A stretch of DNA of 64,000 nucleotides from Lingula anatina. Taxonomy: Eukaryota; Brachiopoda; Lingulata; Lingulida; Lingulidae. The position numbers and the translations under genes are program-made. Under the pieces are notes generated by a model. It was not told the DNA's origin and made no database searches. It worked only from the letters and a program-made list of their open reading frames with translations. The stretch covers positions 336,185 to 400,184 of the forward strand of contig NW_019775417.1 of NCBI RefSeq assembly GCF_001039355.2, read 5' to 3'. Shown here piece by piece: positions 12,922 through 25,429 of the stretch; the stretch's first letter is position 1, and the number at the start of each line of letters is the position of its first letter.

Positions 12922-13499
12922 GCTGGTTGCATGTCGGCCATCAAAAGTTAATTTATGTTGCATTCTGTAATTGTTGGAAGGAGCTAAGTTTTAATTGATT
13001 AAGATGTGATGTGGCGAGTTGCAAATCAGTCATTGAAGTTAATTCAAAGGACTAAAAGATGTGACTGAGAGATATACATTTTAACTTCACATACACTCTC
13101 ATTATGTTTCTTTCTCAGCTCTTATTCCGTGATGTTCATGTCGAAATGAAGTCATGTGGAATTCAACTGTAGGTATGAATAGCTCACGTATTAGTTAGAA
13201 ACATGCTGAAGGTTTTTTAAAAATAAAATTCCAGTAATTATAAAATTAAAAAATTAATTTTTTAATTTTTTAATTTTAATTATAAAATTAAAAAAGGGTC
13301 ACATATACACATCGAATCCATATGGTCGCTTTCAGCAAATTTTTATTAACTTGGTATGTAGATTCTGAAAAATGTAGTTCATTCCAATCTAGAGGTACAA
13401 TCCCAAAGCAAAAAGAAGAGGTGTTGATACTTTAATGGTGATCCATAAAGGATATAGACCAATGTCATATTACAGAAAAGTAAATGTAGTGGTAACATT

Positions 13500-13726
13500 T
13501 TAACAATGTTCCTCATATGTTGCGACCTTGTAGTTGGTCTTGGTGACAGTATCCCAGGATATGAGACTCCCTTCGTTAGTATTGGCACATATTGCCAGGC
13601 CGGGGATGTCTACTTTATCATGGTTCCAGACGTTGACGCCTCCGACGAATCCCACGAATGATGGATGCTTAGGAAGTGTATAAGGACTTGCCTCACACTG
13701 AGTGTGTCCAACAACCCATTTACCAC
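13500..13726 (-). pseudogene. Orphan pentraxin terminal exon (open frame, no partner exons)
   Basis: A full 227 bp terminal exon with an intact acceptor and open frame: GHTQCEASPYTLPKHPSF, VWNHDKVDIPGLAIC, NYKVATYEEHC-stop. It is closest to the terminal exon of copy 1. The flanking intron matches copy 1 up to the CGTTTGAC at about 14006, then jumps to sequence equivalent to copy 1 position 2577, so about 0.94 kb holding the middle exon is gone. At 15985 the unit jumps again, removing the signal exon. On its own it cannot encode a pentraxin. Trans-use by splicing from the middle exon of the upstream gene at 16965-21178 is conceivable but unsupported. Confidence 0.8.
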
Positions 13727-14097
13727 CTGGAATTGTGTATTAGAATGACACAAATTAAAAATCAAGACTTAATTATTCATAACAAGTTGAAACAATAATG
13801 TTTTGTAAAAATTGCATATTCACAGAAGTTATATATACTGCTTTCGTCATATCGAAGGACTCGATCCGTTGATGGGTCGTTAATTAGAGTAAGGGATATT
13901 AAAATATTTTGACACTATGCCAGATATCAATTGATTGATCTAGTCGTTATTTTACAAGTGAATACTATGATATGATCACCAAAAGCAACCCCGTGAATCG
14001 TTTGACTTCACATCAACTCCCCCTCAGAAGACAAGCAATGCATTCTAATAAAATACCAGAAGATGCTTCATGGAACCTTTTTAACCGATCTGTTAAT

Positions 14098-14353
14098 GAC
14101 CATTCCCAGACCTTATAGTACTTACTGTGGATCTATCTTTCTCCAAGGGGATTCTCGCTAAATTGCAATCAAATTAAGGGGCTTAGATGTCTCTCACGCC
14201 TACTGAAGCTGCTAGGAGGTAATTAAATATCGTTTAGCAGCTTCAGTAGGCTTGCCAGACATCTAAGCCTCTTACGCTTTAATCAATTTAGCGAGAAAGC
14301 CCTTGGAGATGGATCGAACCTGTTATATCGATCTAAGTAAGGGAACCCAATCT
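14098..14353. mobile_element. Palindromic foldback element, copy C
   Basis: Same arms (TTCTCGCTAAATTGC and CAATTTAGCGAGAA) with the stem GCCTACTGAAGCTGCTAG paired to its complement around a TAATTAAAT centre. It lies in the unit holding the orphan exon. Confidence 0.7.
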
Positions 14354-15439
14354 ATGACAGCCCAATTTCCTTCGGAGAAGATTAGGCCTCACTGTCATAA
14401 CACGAAGTTAGAAAGACAGCAGTATATCAGCATACACGGCGGATGTCTCACGCAAAAACGGCAAAGTTAACCAAAATATGCTAGTCTGCGCCTTTTAACA
14501 TATTATCTTGCTGTGGTTATCTCAGATCAAGGTTAATGCACATAATAATTTTAATGCATATTGCACAACGTTGTTTGATTATAAAGTGTATCTTCTCGCA
14601 CGATTTTTTCTACATTCTCCACTTAAATTACCAACCCTAATTTTCAACAAAGATAACCAGCTTTCATCTGCATTGACGAAAAGATTAAAATGACAAAGTT
14701 CTTGTTTTAAAAGAATTTTTGTTTTCAGCCTTTTTATGACAACACTTCCGTTATGGCCTATCACGCAATATCAGTTGTTCCATCGTGTCTCCTCCCATAT
14801 TCTCTCAATTTAAAATATATTTCACACACACAATTTACTCAACTTAGTGCTCAGTACGTAGTCCTTTGCATGGTGTACCACTTGTATATGAGGGACCTTA
14901 ATTGTCATATTTGGTCAGTAGGAAGGGTGGATATTCACCCACGTGTACATAAACCTTCATACACAGGCCCATACACACAAACAACAACATGAACCAAAAT
15001 AATGATAACAGTCTGCGACGCTCCTCCCTTTTTTGCATTTTGCATTATGATATCTAAGAACGACGTCTAAAATACAAAATATATTTTCTCCCTCATATAT
15101 GTCTACAATACCAGCACGTTGTTAAACGGTACATCCAATAAAGCAAATGCATGCGGGTTTATGTCGTAATTTTGATGGGGAAGTTACTTTCATTTATTTT
15201 TGCATTGTTTTCAAAGAAGCATTTCGATGCAGACGAAAATCGGCCTAATCGGGTCATAAATAAGCTCAGCACTGTGCTATATTTCATGGGCTTATTTGGG
15301 TCGAAGAAAGGCAGGAAATGTACGCAGTTATTCGGTTCACATATTATTTTATAATGATAATAATATTTTTTTAACTGCACTGCACTTCCGTCTCAAAGCA
15401 GTTTACAAATAAAAGTATCAGTACTATATGTATTTTTCT

Positions 15440-15900
15440 AAAAACCTTAACACTGTCTATTGTCCAAATGCGTGAGGGTAGTTCTTTCCATGAAATGGGT
15501 GCTGCAATTGAAAATGGCCTGTGGTCGTAGGTTTTATATTTCTTTGTCTATCCTGGTAAAGCAAAGAGTAGAGGTGGATCTGGCGGATCTGGTGAGATTG
15601 GCTGATCTTGGATGTAGTAAAGAAAATTAAAAAATGAAAGGCATTCCCATCTGGTGAATTCAAAAACCAACAGCAGTATTTTAAAAACAATTCTCTTTCG
15701 TACTGGAAGCCATCTTAATTTGAATAAAATAGGTGAAATGTTTGATCTGAGAGGGGTTTTGGTCAGTAGTCGTGCTGCAGCATTTTGGACAGATTGTAGT
15801 TTTTCAATTTGGAACAGACAGTAGACTGTTTCCGTAGTCAAGATGTTATGAAGGCCTATCCATTTGACATTTGCCAATGGTATGGAATAGTTTGGGAAAA
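15440..15900 (-). mobile_element. LINE RT fragment (array unit with orphan exon)
   Basis: The minus strand reads FQIEKLQSVQNAAARLL, ISPILFKLRWLPVRKRIVFK and LLVFEFTRW, homologous to the fragment at 10700-11160 and slightly longer toward the ORF end. Confidence 0.75.
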
Positions 15901-16964
15901 TTTTAAAGACCGTAGAAAACGGCTCTGCATCTTTTACTGATGTCGACGGCCATATCGCACCTGTTATCAAAATTACTCCTTTCATGAGAAAATGCTAATT
16001 GGTCAATTTCTGCAAATCTGGTGACGATATTCAAATAGATCAACGGACTGCCTTGTCGTTATGATAACCCTTTGACAGCTGACTAAAAAACGCGGTGAAA
16101 AAACGCGCCGCTATTTTGTAAGGTACTGTACATGGATGCCGTATTATCAGACATGGGAGAAGAACTAGAAATATAATACAACAGGAAAGAGCGATTTTTG
16201 AATCATACCGGCTCATCTTCACAGACATGGCAGAGTTTTCATTGCAATATATGTAACGAACCCTTAATTAATAGTCATTGTGACTTACGTATGATTTAAA
16301 GATATATAGTCAGATATAATTAAACTTACGGAAAATAGTATGCTGATTTAAAATGTATCTAGAATTAAGCTTTAAAATACTCAGATCTATGTATTTGTAT
16401 ATATAGCAGGATGCAAGTCAGCCATCAGCCATTATAATTAATTTACATTGCAATCTGTTATTGATGAATTAGTAAAGATGTAATTGATCGAGAGAGTTAT
16501 ATTTTAATTGATAAAGACGTGATGTGGCGAGTTGCAAGTCAGTCATAGAAGTTAATGCAAAGGACTAAAAGAAGTGACTGAGAGATAAACATTTTATCTT
16601 CACATACACTCTCATTATGTTTCTTTCTTAGCCCTTATTCTGTGAAATTCATGTTTGAAATGAGGTCATGTGGAAAACAACTGTAGGTGTGAATAGATTA
16701 CGTATTAGTTAGAAACAGGCTGGATGGTTTTTATAAAATTCCAATAATTACAAAATTAAAAAAGGGTCACATATACATGTCGAATCCATATTGTCACTTT
16801 CAGCAATTCTTTATTAATTTGTTATGTCGATTCTAAAAATGCAGTTTATTTCAATCTCAAAGGTTAATTTCAAAGGAAAGGGAAGAAGTGTTAATGCTTT
16901 TTAATAGTGATCCATACTACTGCCAAATCTCACATTGCAGTAATCTAATAGTAGTGGTAACATT

Positions 16965-19900
16965 TTAACAATACTCCTTGTATGTTGCGACCTTGAAGTT
17001 GGTTTTGGTGACAGTATCCCAGGATATGAGACTCCCTTCGTTAGTATTGGCACATATTCCCAGGCCGGGGATGTCGACGTTATCGCGGTCCCAGACGTTG
17101 ACGCCACCGACGAATCCGACAAAAGATGGATGCCTAGGATGTGCATAAGGCGTTGCCTCGTTATATGTGTGTCCAACCACCCACTTGCCACCTGAAATCA
17201 AGTAGTTATGGAGAGGATATAGACTAATATGAAATCTTGGACGATCAATCATACTATATATTTGTTAACTGTAGTCCAAGTTTCTATGGGAGCATTCAGA
17301 ACAAATTGGTCCGCCGACTAACTGATCTGCTTATCAATCATGGTCGATCGACTTGAAAACTTGCCGCATAACTCCCTGATATAAACTGAATAGATTCCCT
17401 GCAAGGATTACGCAGTAAGCATTCAAGTGGGTCAACCATATTTGATCCGTGGATCTGTTAGTCCACGGATCAACTTTAGTTGTGAATGCGGCCTAAGGAA
17501 TGGTTCCAGTATGCAACTGCTTTTAATTATACATTCATACAGGGGTATTATCTAACCATTAAAGAATATAAAAAAATGATGCATGTAGATAAGTTAACTT
17601 TGAAAAAGTTTTTTGGGTGGACATATTGTATTTGACGACCACATTGGAATCTTCAGATATGCCCATATAACTAAAAATGCTACAAAAAAGTCCTCTACAA
17701 CTGTGGCAAATTTCGCGCTTATAGTTAAAGTGAATCTATGTTGCTGGATATCTTTAGCGGGTGGACTGCTTCTTTACTTTTGGAGGCCATTTTGCCCAAG
17801 AAGCAGTTGTTGATACTACATGCACGCTGTTTTTATGTAGTCATTAAATGACATCTTTAGCCATTAATATTGGCCTTTTCCTTTCCCCTATATTTCCATT
17901 CTTCACAACTGTGCCAAATTAGGTGAAATGCACGATTTTTCATCAAATTGCTGGATAAACAGAGGGATTCTTTATGTAGCATTCAAACAACCATGCTCTT
18001 ACCTCCAGGTATAAGTGAAACGTTCACAGGACGACTCAGTGTGTGAAGACCATCCCTGTACATATTAATCTCTCTCTTGGCACCACTCCACACCACACAC
18101 CAGTGGTGCCAGTTCCCATCGGCCGGTACGGGTCCTTCAGCACGAGGGGACCTATTCAGTACGTCATCGCCTTTCAAAACAACCGAGTAGCCGTGACCAA
18201 CGGGGCTGTATCCAAGTTCAATACACTGGCGACAACTCTCTGAGCCGTAGGATAGAATGGGGCCGCTTGTGGTGCGGATGGTTTTGATCCATGCGCAGGC
18301 TGTGAAGGCGTTCAGATCCGGAGTAGTCGCGTGTAGTAGTGACCATGATAGGGTGCTATCCGGTTCAGGGAAATGCAGAACCCGTGAGCCTTCTAAAAGT
18401 AAATATGAATACTGGCTTAAGGAAACGTTTGCAACAAAACAAAGACAGTTACGACCCCTACAGTGAACAAATTATAAGTATATATTATTATAATTTGAAG
18501 ACAATCAATGTCAGGCTTGATGTACTTTGAAATAAATATACGATTTTGTTACAATGAAATGTAATGTAAAACATTACTGTGAATTCTGTGGGCATCATCC
18601 AGACCGCAAAAGCCTGACGAACGTAGACATTTTTTATCCCTCACTAATTTTACCACTTGCCAAAAAGAAAAGTATTACTTCAAGTAAACACTGAAATGGA
18701 AAACATGACCGGTGTAACAGTAATCCAAGTCCACCAGGAACCGAGGTACTTCGGACCTCGGTTCCTGGTAATGGTTGTCCGTAAGACTAACATTACTTGG
18801 GAATAGTAGTCCTACAAGGACTTAGGTTCCTGGCTCATAATTAGAGTAGGTAGGACTTGTATTAATGTAGGACTTTTATTCCTGTTACACCTATGACAGT
18901 AATAAAAGTCCGGCCATTTGAAAGTCCTATCCTTAGGCAATAATACTGTTAAATGATAAAACTATAAATGTATATGAAATCCTTCTGGTGAGCCATATAT
19001 CAGACAAAAATGATATGTTTGCAACTTCAGCTCGTCTGTGTAGTGGTTAGCCTGCAAGACCACAAGGTAAGATATCATCAATCGTTCTGTTGCATCTAAG
19101 GGTTCGAGACCTATCTTTGACTTGACCATAACCCCCTCTTACCCCTATTTATCACTAGTAGCAAAATGTTTAATGGTTTTTTTAATGTCTAATATGTGTT
19201 CGAAATGCCGTGCTCATTACTTTTTTGTTTTGTGTTTTAAGTGTCAGAGCACCAAAATAGCAAAGGGTTATTACAGAACATTATATACATATATTGCAAT
19301 TTTCTATTTCCAAACTGTCATGATTTGGCTTAAATCTCAGTCCATACTTTCCAAGAGCAAATTTCCATCGAGTTTGAGGTTATTTTTCAATTTCAGCGAG
19401 TGTAATCCGAAAAATAAATCTAAGAACGGAGATCCCGCGTTTTGTGTAAAGTGATTTTTCTCTTAGGAATAAGCTTTTGAAAAAGGGGGGAGGGAGAGAA
19501 AATAAGAATTTCGACACAAAACACAAAAGATATACACCCCAGTAGAAAAGGACATAAAATAATATACACTGTACATACTGTACATATACTTCACAGGGTA
19601 AAAGTAAGGGATGCCTTTGGATGGTGAATTATTTTGTTAAGAAAATATCGGGCAAACCAGGCTCATACATATTGTGCACTGAGGGAGGAGTACGCCAAAA
19701 ATATGCGTTAACACGTCAAAATTTGCGTTTACTAGATGAAGAATACACATAAAAAATTAATTGTTTTTGTTTTTTCATTAATATGCATATAAACTGCCTA
19801 TCGGAAAACATTGTAAAATATAAAGATAAAATGTCATATAAATAGAATAAAACAAACGTTTATTATATCTTTAAAACTAGTATGTCTCTATATCTATTTA

Positions 19901-21178
19901 TTCATGTCATTTCTTGGAGTAAACTATATAGGACATGCGTTACTAAAATGTCAGGAACGCACGTCCCATTAGGGCGTGCATTACTACAAGTAGGACTTAC
20001 ATTACTTGGGAGCCTTTGTCCTACGGACATTGAATCCTAGTAACGTATGTCCTAGGACTTCCATTCCTAGCAATGCATGCCCTAGGACTTGCATTCCCAG
20101 GACTTAGTGTCCGGGCGGACTTGCGTTACTAGGACGTGCACTCCTGCCACACCGGTCGGCAAATTTGGATGCACATTGCTGAATCAAAGACACTATGGAG
20201 GCCAACCGTTTCTTAAGGATATTGTCACTCTTCGCCCATAACTCCTTATTAAATGCCTCCCATACATTATTTTCGATAATAGATAAATCTTCGGTGTTCA
20301 GTGACTAAATCAATTTACATGTACACATAAGTCATCTTACTGATGACATAATAATTGCGATTTATGGGCAAAATCCGAAAAAAAATCGGTTTCTCAAACT
20401 TCTCCTTTACCTGAGCACCCAGGATCACCGTTTTAACGCCGATATAATGACACCATTTAGAACTCCAAACTCCTGCCAGCATCTTTTTTAGAAGTCTTAG
20501 TTCAGATTTATCGTTAATAAAGCAAAGTATTACATTTGTTTAATCAAAATCTGTAATAAGGGGCTCATTATACCATATCAAAATCATATAAATCAACATG
20601 ACGGCAAAGGATTGTAGCCCAAACACTCTTGGTCAACTCTGCCAATTTTCGTGTTAAAATTTTGTTCAGGGATGAAGTTATGCCCCACACCTATTGCTAT
20701 CTCACTCAAAATAGAAAAGGTTTTTTACTGACAATTAAAGCTCTGAGTTGCCTATGCTTATACATTGCAACGAGTAATATGCACGCCGACAGTTTGTATT
20801 TCCGACGGTTTTTATTGTATTTAATCAGCACAAAGATATATGCATTACTGAATAATTAGATGCAGGAAAAACTTAATTTTTGGTATCTGGATGATAATGA
20901 AGGGCTACAATATCCTTAATACCTAACAGGATCTTTCAAGCGAAAAAGGAGAGTTGATCAAAATGCTTAAGCCAGTAACTAAACTTTTTATGATGCGTAT
21001 ATGTAAGTGCATTCTGCTTTATCATGCCTTATTCACAATGTACCGTAAACACATTATACAGTTGGCCGGTCCCGTACATATATTTTAAATCAAGCTAAAT
21101 ACCTGACCCTGGGGCTGCTGATCCGCTACCAATACGACAGGTCAAAGCCAACGCTGCAAGCAGAAAATGTCCAAACAT
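16965..21178 (-). CDS. Pentraxin-like secreted protein, copy 3 (3 exons, 230 aa)
   Basis: Coding exons are complement(join(16965..17191, 18003..18392, 21103..21178)), 693 bp. The signal exon differs from copies 1-2 (MFGHFLLAALALTC) and is 76 bp. The middle exon starts EGSRVLHFPEPDS and keeps FTACAW, SCRQC and HHWCVVWSG. The terminal exon has GHTYNEATPYAHPRHPS and ends KEYC-stop. All splice sites are GT/AG at phase 1. Intron 1 contains the 1.45 kb GACCGGTGT-ended element (18707-20158). A polyadenylation signal lies at 16810-16815. The 5' flank (21.2-22.2 kb) is homologous to the 5' flank of copy 6 (53.5-54.6 kb), so these two genes come from one segmental duplication lineage. Confidence 0.85.
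17300..17970. repeat. Foldback and ATGGCCGCC-type repeat remnants in pentraxin copy 3 intron
   Basis: 17315-17490 contains inverted sequences (GATCCGTGGATC..GTTAGTCCACGGATC) related to 43520-43790. 17620-17970 is a diverged copy of the AATGGCCTCC/GGACATGCCC repeat found at 35.9-39.2 kb (TGGAGGCCATTTTG at 17779, ATGCCCATATAAC at 17658). Neither encodes a protein. Confidence 0.5.
18707..20158. mobile_element. 1.45 kb non-autonomous DNA element with GACCGGTGT ends
   Basis: GACCGGTGTAACAG at 18707 is inverted as CTGCCACACCGGTC near 20144-20157. Inside both ends are multiple short repeats on the theme AGGACTT..ATTCCTAG (18720-18960 and 19930-20140), including a strong hairpin GAACCGAGGTAC..CCTCGGTTC at 18739-18767. 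The centre holds about 0.9 kb homologous to 25430-26340 and no transposase. It lies in intron 1 of pentraxin copy 3. Confidence 0.6.
19027..19115 (+). repeat. tRNA-like (SINE-type) Pol III promoter relic
   Basis: GTGTAGTGGTTAGCCTGC resembles a tRNA A-box region, and GGGTTCGAGACC about 50 nt later is close to a B box. A CCACAAGGT anticodon-arm-like stretch lies between. It cannot fold as a normal tRNA because the middle is too long; a tRNA-derived SINE head fits better. Confidence 0.4.
20160..21100. other. Non-coding part of pentraxin copy 3 intron 1
   Basis: AT-rich intron with no exon, repeat family or conserved motif I can name. A 76-codon open frame at 20629-20859 has no recognisable domain. 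Part of it (GAGTTGCCTATGCTTATACAT) recurs near 30113-30133, showing shared ancestry with the decayed copy. Confidence 0.4.
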
Positions 21179-21189
21179 GGTGTCTCTCA

Positions 21190-22175
21190 CGAAAACAGAG
21201 GAGGAATGCTGCAGGCAGACTCTAAACATATGCTAGTTTCTCTGATGATCTGATGTCAAACTATGCGGGCCTACCAGTTAAATGTTTCAAAACGAGACAT
21301 GGGTATAAAATCTTTTTTTAATTTGTTATGCACGTCTCATTGTAGATCGCCTACTTCCATGTTCAATGATATTTAAACTGGAATAGCAATGCAATGGGCA
21401 TTTTAGTACACATTGATCACGTAAAACACCTCTAAAAACAACATTTAAATCATTTTGGGGGCATTTTGGACGTTCTTAAATAACGTCATCGGGATCGTTT
21501 TTACATATCATTTCAATTCACGACAGGAAGTGCTTAAACAAGTGAAATTGTCGTATTTTTGTAAGGTCATACTAACCTACCAACCAATGCACACAAACAT
21601 ACACATCGTTTTTATTAGCATTGAGTCGAGTATCTGAAACTGTATTACTACGTTTCGAGCAATAAATAGGTAAATAGAGTGAGAAAAGACATCATAGTGA
21701 ATTTTGTAAATTGTATAGTAACCAATAAGGTTATTTTAAACAGTCCAGTTATATGTAACATATGGTTAAAATAACAACCGTGGACAAAGACAAATATTGT
21801 GTTAGTTGTGAAAGCATATAAAGTTGAAATACATGTACTATAAATGAACTTAGTAAGCACCGCTTTTTAAATGGACTAGATATTCTTTATCGGCTAATAT
21901 CTCTTTATAGTACTGGTAAATTTATGGTTCGCTTTAACGGTTAGCACTGTGGGTTCAACAATTTTAATTTTGTTTTCTTTGTTCCCTGACGATGTTTTCC
22001 AAGAGCTCTTTGAAGACTTTTTTGTGAAGACCATACATGCTGGTCAAGGTAATTGTACCTCTATAGTAGAAATTCTAAAAACTTTTTTCAACAAGTGTGC
22101 AAAGCAAAAGTTGATTTTAAGTCACCAAAGAGATAGAAAAGTTAATGGAAGCCAATTTCTGGGTTCATGCTTTGA
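21190..22175. repeat. Segmental duplication upstream of pentraxin copy 3
   Basis: This kilobase aligns with 53530-54557 upstream of copy 6 (for example TACGTTTCGAG..AAATAGGTAAA, TTAGCACTGTGGGTTCAACA, CATACATGCTGGTCAAGGTA). An 86-codon plus-strand frame at 21949-22209 is not kept in the other copy, so coding is unlikely. Confidence 0.75.
21290..21310 (-). promoter_or_regulatory. Conserved upstream block of pentraxin genes (copy 3 instance)
   Basis: TTTCAAAACGAGACATGGGT followed by ATAAAA on the plus strand, about 115-130 nt upstream of the ATG. The same block precedes copy 1 (6557-6580), copy 2 (11760-11784) and copy 5 (45788-45811). On the coding strand it reads TTTTATACCC..TCTCGTTTTGAAA. 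A TATA-containing core promoter is likely but the TATA would be in reverse orientation. Copy 4 has a different TATATAA stretch at 35324-35334. Confidence 0.4.
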
Positions 22176-22209
22176 GGTAAAGTTTAAAAGTACATACAGG
22201 GGTAGGTAA

Positions 22210-24330
22210 TCGACACGATACCTTCCCGCTAAAACGAATTTTTCCACAAAAACTTCCCCTATTCATGAATTATTGCTCCCATATTTGGCTTTAATGTTTT
22301 ATTCCATTTTTTTAATTTAATAATTGAGAACAAATCCTGAAATAATGACATTAACAACACAATTACCGGACTCGACCTCATTTTCACTTTAAAAACCAAG
22401 AAAAAGACAAATAACCTCCACTAAAATGTCGAACTTGTTATCAACACACCTAAAAGACACAGCTCAAATAAGCATTAAGAGTCTATTATTAAAATTTGAT
22501 TGCTATATTGCAAACAAAGAATATTTTAAAAGGTGATAAAGCATCATAGCTACTTGTAAACATCAAGGTAATACATACAAGTGCATTTAAGGTTAGGATC
22601 CTTACCGCCGGCAAAGTACAACTTTGTATTATGTGAAATGGCTTCCTCACGTTGATTGCGAAAAGCAAACGAAAACAATGATCGTCTGGCTGATTATCAG
22701 TCCAAACAGACCTTGCGTTACTGTAGTTTTAAAAATAGGTTTCTTCCTTATTATTTGTTTTGTTTTCAGGCCATTTTCTCAATTGGGTGTCCAGGTAAGA
22801 ATTGATGAAAAAATATCAAAGATTCAGAATAAAGAATTTAAGTGCTCATGTCGCCAGGTCTCAGGGTTTTATTGTAGTTATTCCGTCAACAATTGTGGAT
22901 CGCTACGGGCGGATAATGCCACGTTTCTCTGTATGTATAATATGTAAACCATTTATTTGTAAGAGAATATTAAAGCAATAATAACTCTTCCTTTGAGATT
23001 CAAAATTCCGCAAGAAATACATTGTAAACAACGCCTGGAAATATATTCTGTTGCATTTTCCCACTAAAACGACTGTTATTGTAGTAAAACTAAAACCTGT
23101 GCTTGTCATTTGGGCTTTCGTGCCTTTCTTCGCGGTCGACAAGTGCATCCGTTGCCAATGAGGTTTAGGTGTCACGCGGATTCTCGCGTTCATTCGAGAC
23201 CAAAATAACATGGCGGGAAACCCTCAGACGTAATAAAGTTGCGAGTTTTTGTACAGTGCGTCGGATAACGAAAAGCCCAGAATTGCACACATTGTAGATA
23301 TAAATGCATTTTGAGCAAAAAGACGAATATATCTTATGAATCTTATAATATTGTTATATAGTGTTGTTGTTGTCTGCTTTTGTCGGGGAGTGGTCACGTT
23401 TATTTACGAGCAAAAGTTAGAAGCGGTGAAACTAGGGATACAAAATAACAAAAACAAAATATAAACACCAAACTGATAATATAAAATACATAAATATCAT
23501 ATTTATGTATTTTATATTAAACTGATAATATAAAATACATAAATATGATATTAAAAATTACATATATAACGCAAAATAAACAGCTGTAAAAAAGCATAAC
23601 GAATAAATTACATGAAACGGGAAGTGTTGTGCTACATATTTATAGATTTAACTACACATCGTTAAAGTCATAATAACTCTTCGTTTTGGCCAAAAATACG
23701 ATTTTCCTGGAAAAAACGGCAATTTTCCCGTACTAACCAACGTTTAAACTAAGACCCACCAATCATCGTTGTTTTACGGTTCCTAGGTTGAAATCAAGTC
23801 CTCATGTACCACTTAATATGTACTGTGGGTTAGGCTTGCTATTTGAAAGAAAATAAATTGACAAGAAAATGTACGGTTACTTAACATTCAAATAAGAAGC
23901 TAGTCGCAAATATTGCGATGTATGCAGCCCCACGGGCAAAGATAATGACAGAAGGTCATATTTAGTTTGTAGTATTACTTATTAGCCAAAGATCATGGAG
24001 GAAAAGCGGGCTTTAAGATACATATTCTTGTTTGTAATTATATCTATTCAACGTAGTGCCCGGCAAAGCGGGAATTCACTTTTAGAGCACAGGGTTTGTC
24101 TTGTTACATGTACCATAGAATGGACACTGTGTTTGTACAGAGGTATGGTGCATAGGTAAATGTCTGACATCCAATCTTTTAAATGGTCTATGGCATTGAT
24201 GCGAACACGAACATTTCATACCCCTTAATTAGACACATGGCGGTTTAGTGTAGATACTCGCGGGGTGGACCACGCAAAGTGTGAATATTAAAGGTTGTTC
24301 AAATATTTGGTAGCAGTATTCGAATGTGAG
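22210..24330. other. Intergenic, no gene seen
   Basis: AT-rich. A hairpin of about 20 bp arms (ATAATATAAAATACATAAAT and complement) lies at 23476-23520, with a direct repeat of one arm at 23523-23552. Open frames at 22624-22947 and on the minus strand at 22903-23211 lack recognisable domains. Confidence 0.4.
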
Positions 24331-24334
24331 TTTT

Positions 24335-25262
24335 GATAATGTTTAATTATTGATTGAAAAAATGGCATGTTCCCAACTAAGCAGCTATCTATCTGAAAAT
24401 AAACTCTTTGGGAAATTCCAGTCTGCCTATAGAGAAGGCCACAGCACTGAGACAGCTCTACTTCGAGTCCACAACGACATAATGCTTGCCCTGGATAAAC
24501 AAAGAGATGTCATTTTAGTTCTTCTAGACCTTTCAGAAGAAAAAGGCGATCCATTCACAAGGACCATTATATTTATCTGATCTTATCTGTTTTAACTTAC
24601 CACGGCGGTCCACACGTTTTAATACTGAGAATGATTTTATTTTAGAACATTCTGTTTTAGAGAAGGGGTGCCTAAAAAGTTATGGAGATCGTGCTTTTAT
24701 AATCTACGCCCCAAGAGTGTGGAATGGTCTACCAAATTTTATTAGGAAAACAGAAGACTTTGACAATTTTAAATCTCTTTTAAAGACCCACTTTTTTAAT
24801 TCTGTCTATATCTCTTAGATTTTATTTTAATATATATATGTTTTTTTTTTTTTTTTNNNNNNNNNNNNNNNNNNNNNNNNNNNNNNNNNNNNNNNNNNNN
24901 NNNNNNNNNNNNNNNNNNNNNNNNNNNNNNNNNNNNNNNNNNNNNNNNNNNNNNNNNNNNNNNNNNNNNNNNNNNNNNNNNNNNNNNNNNNNNNNNNNNN
25001 NNNNNNNNNNNNNNNNNNNNNNNNNNNNNNNNNNNNNNNNNNNNNNNNNNNNNNNNNNNNNNNNNNNNNNNNNNNNNNNNNNNNNNNNNNNNNNAGATTG
25101 ATTTTTAGTAGTGTAAATTTTAAATGGTTTCCAATGAGAGTTTATGATTAAAATATTGTAGTCATTTTAATGATTTTAGTATATTAGTCATTATTGTAAG
25201 GCGCCTTGAGATAGAATATAAGGCGCCATATAAGAATCTTATTATTATTATTATTATTATTA
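24335..25262 (+). mobile_element. L2/CR1-type LINE fragment, internally deleted
   Basis: Residues encoded at 24341-24540 read IEKMACSQLSSYLSENKLF, FQSAYREGHSTETALLRVHND and VLLDLS, the start of a LINE reverse transcriptase. The frame then jumps to the extreme C-terminus (GDRAFIIYAPRVWNGLP, FKSLLKTHFF) at about 24690-24819, so most of the RT domain is deleted. The 3' end has GGCGCCTTGAG..GGCGCCATATAAG and an ATT microsatellite tail (25241-25262), typical of this clade. A 238-N gap lies inside the 3' UTR. Confidence 0.8.
24857..25094. other. Assembly gap (238 N)
   Basis: Run of N flanked by a poly-T stretch inside the LINE 3' UTR. Confidence 1.
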
Positions 25263-25429
25263 AAATTGATGAATTTAGACTTCGGTACTTTTTTCTTACA
25301 AATATCACGCACGTTCTATGAAGACCCCTGTTCTTGTACGAGGTCTTCATCATTTTAAGGTTATATTTTCTTTTGTGTAGATTCCACGAACCACACCGCA
25401 ATGTTTAAGAAGATCTATAGCAAAGGAAT

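Noticed and set aside
22624-23211. Overlapping plus and minus frames of about 105 codons
   Set aside because: Neither has a recognisable domain, and they are not conserved in any second copy in the window.
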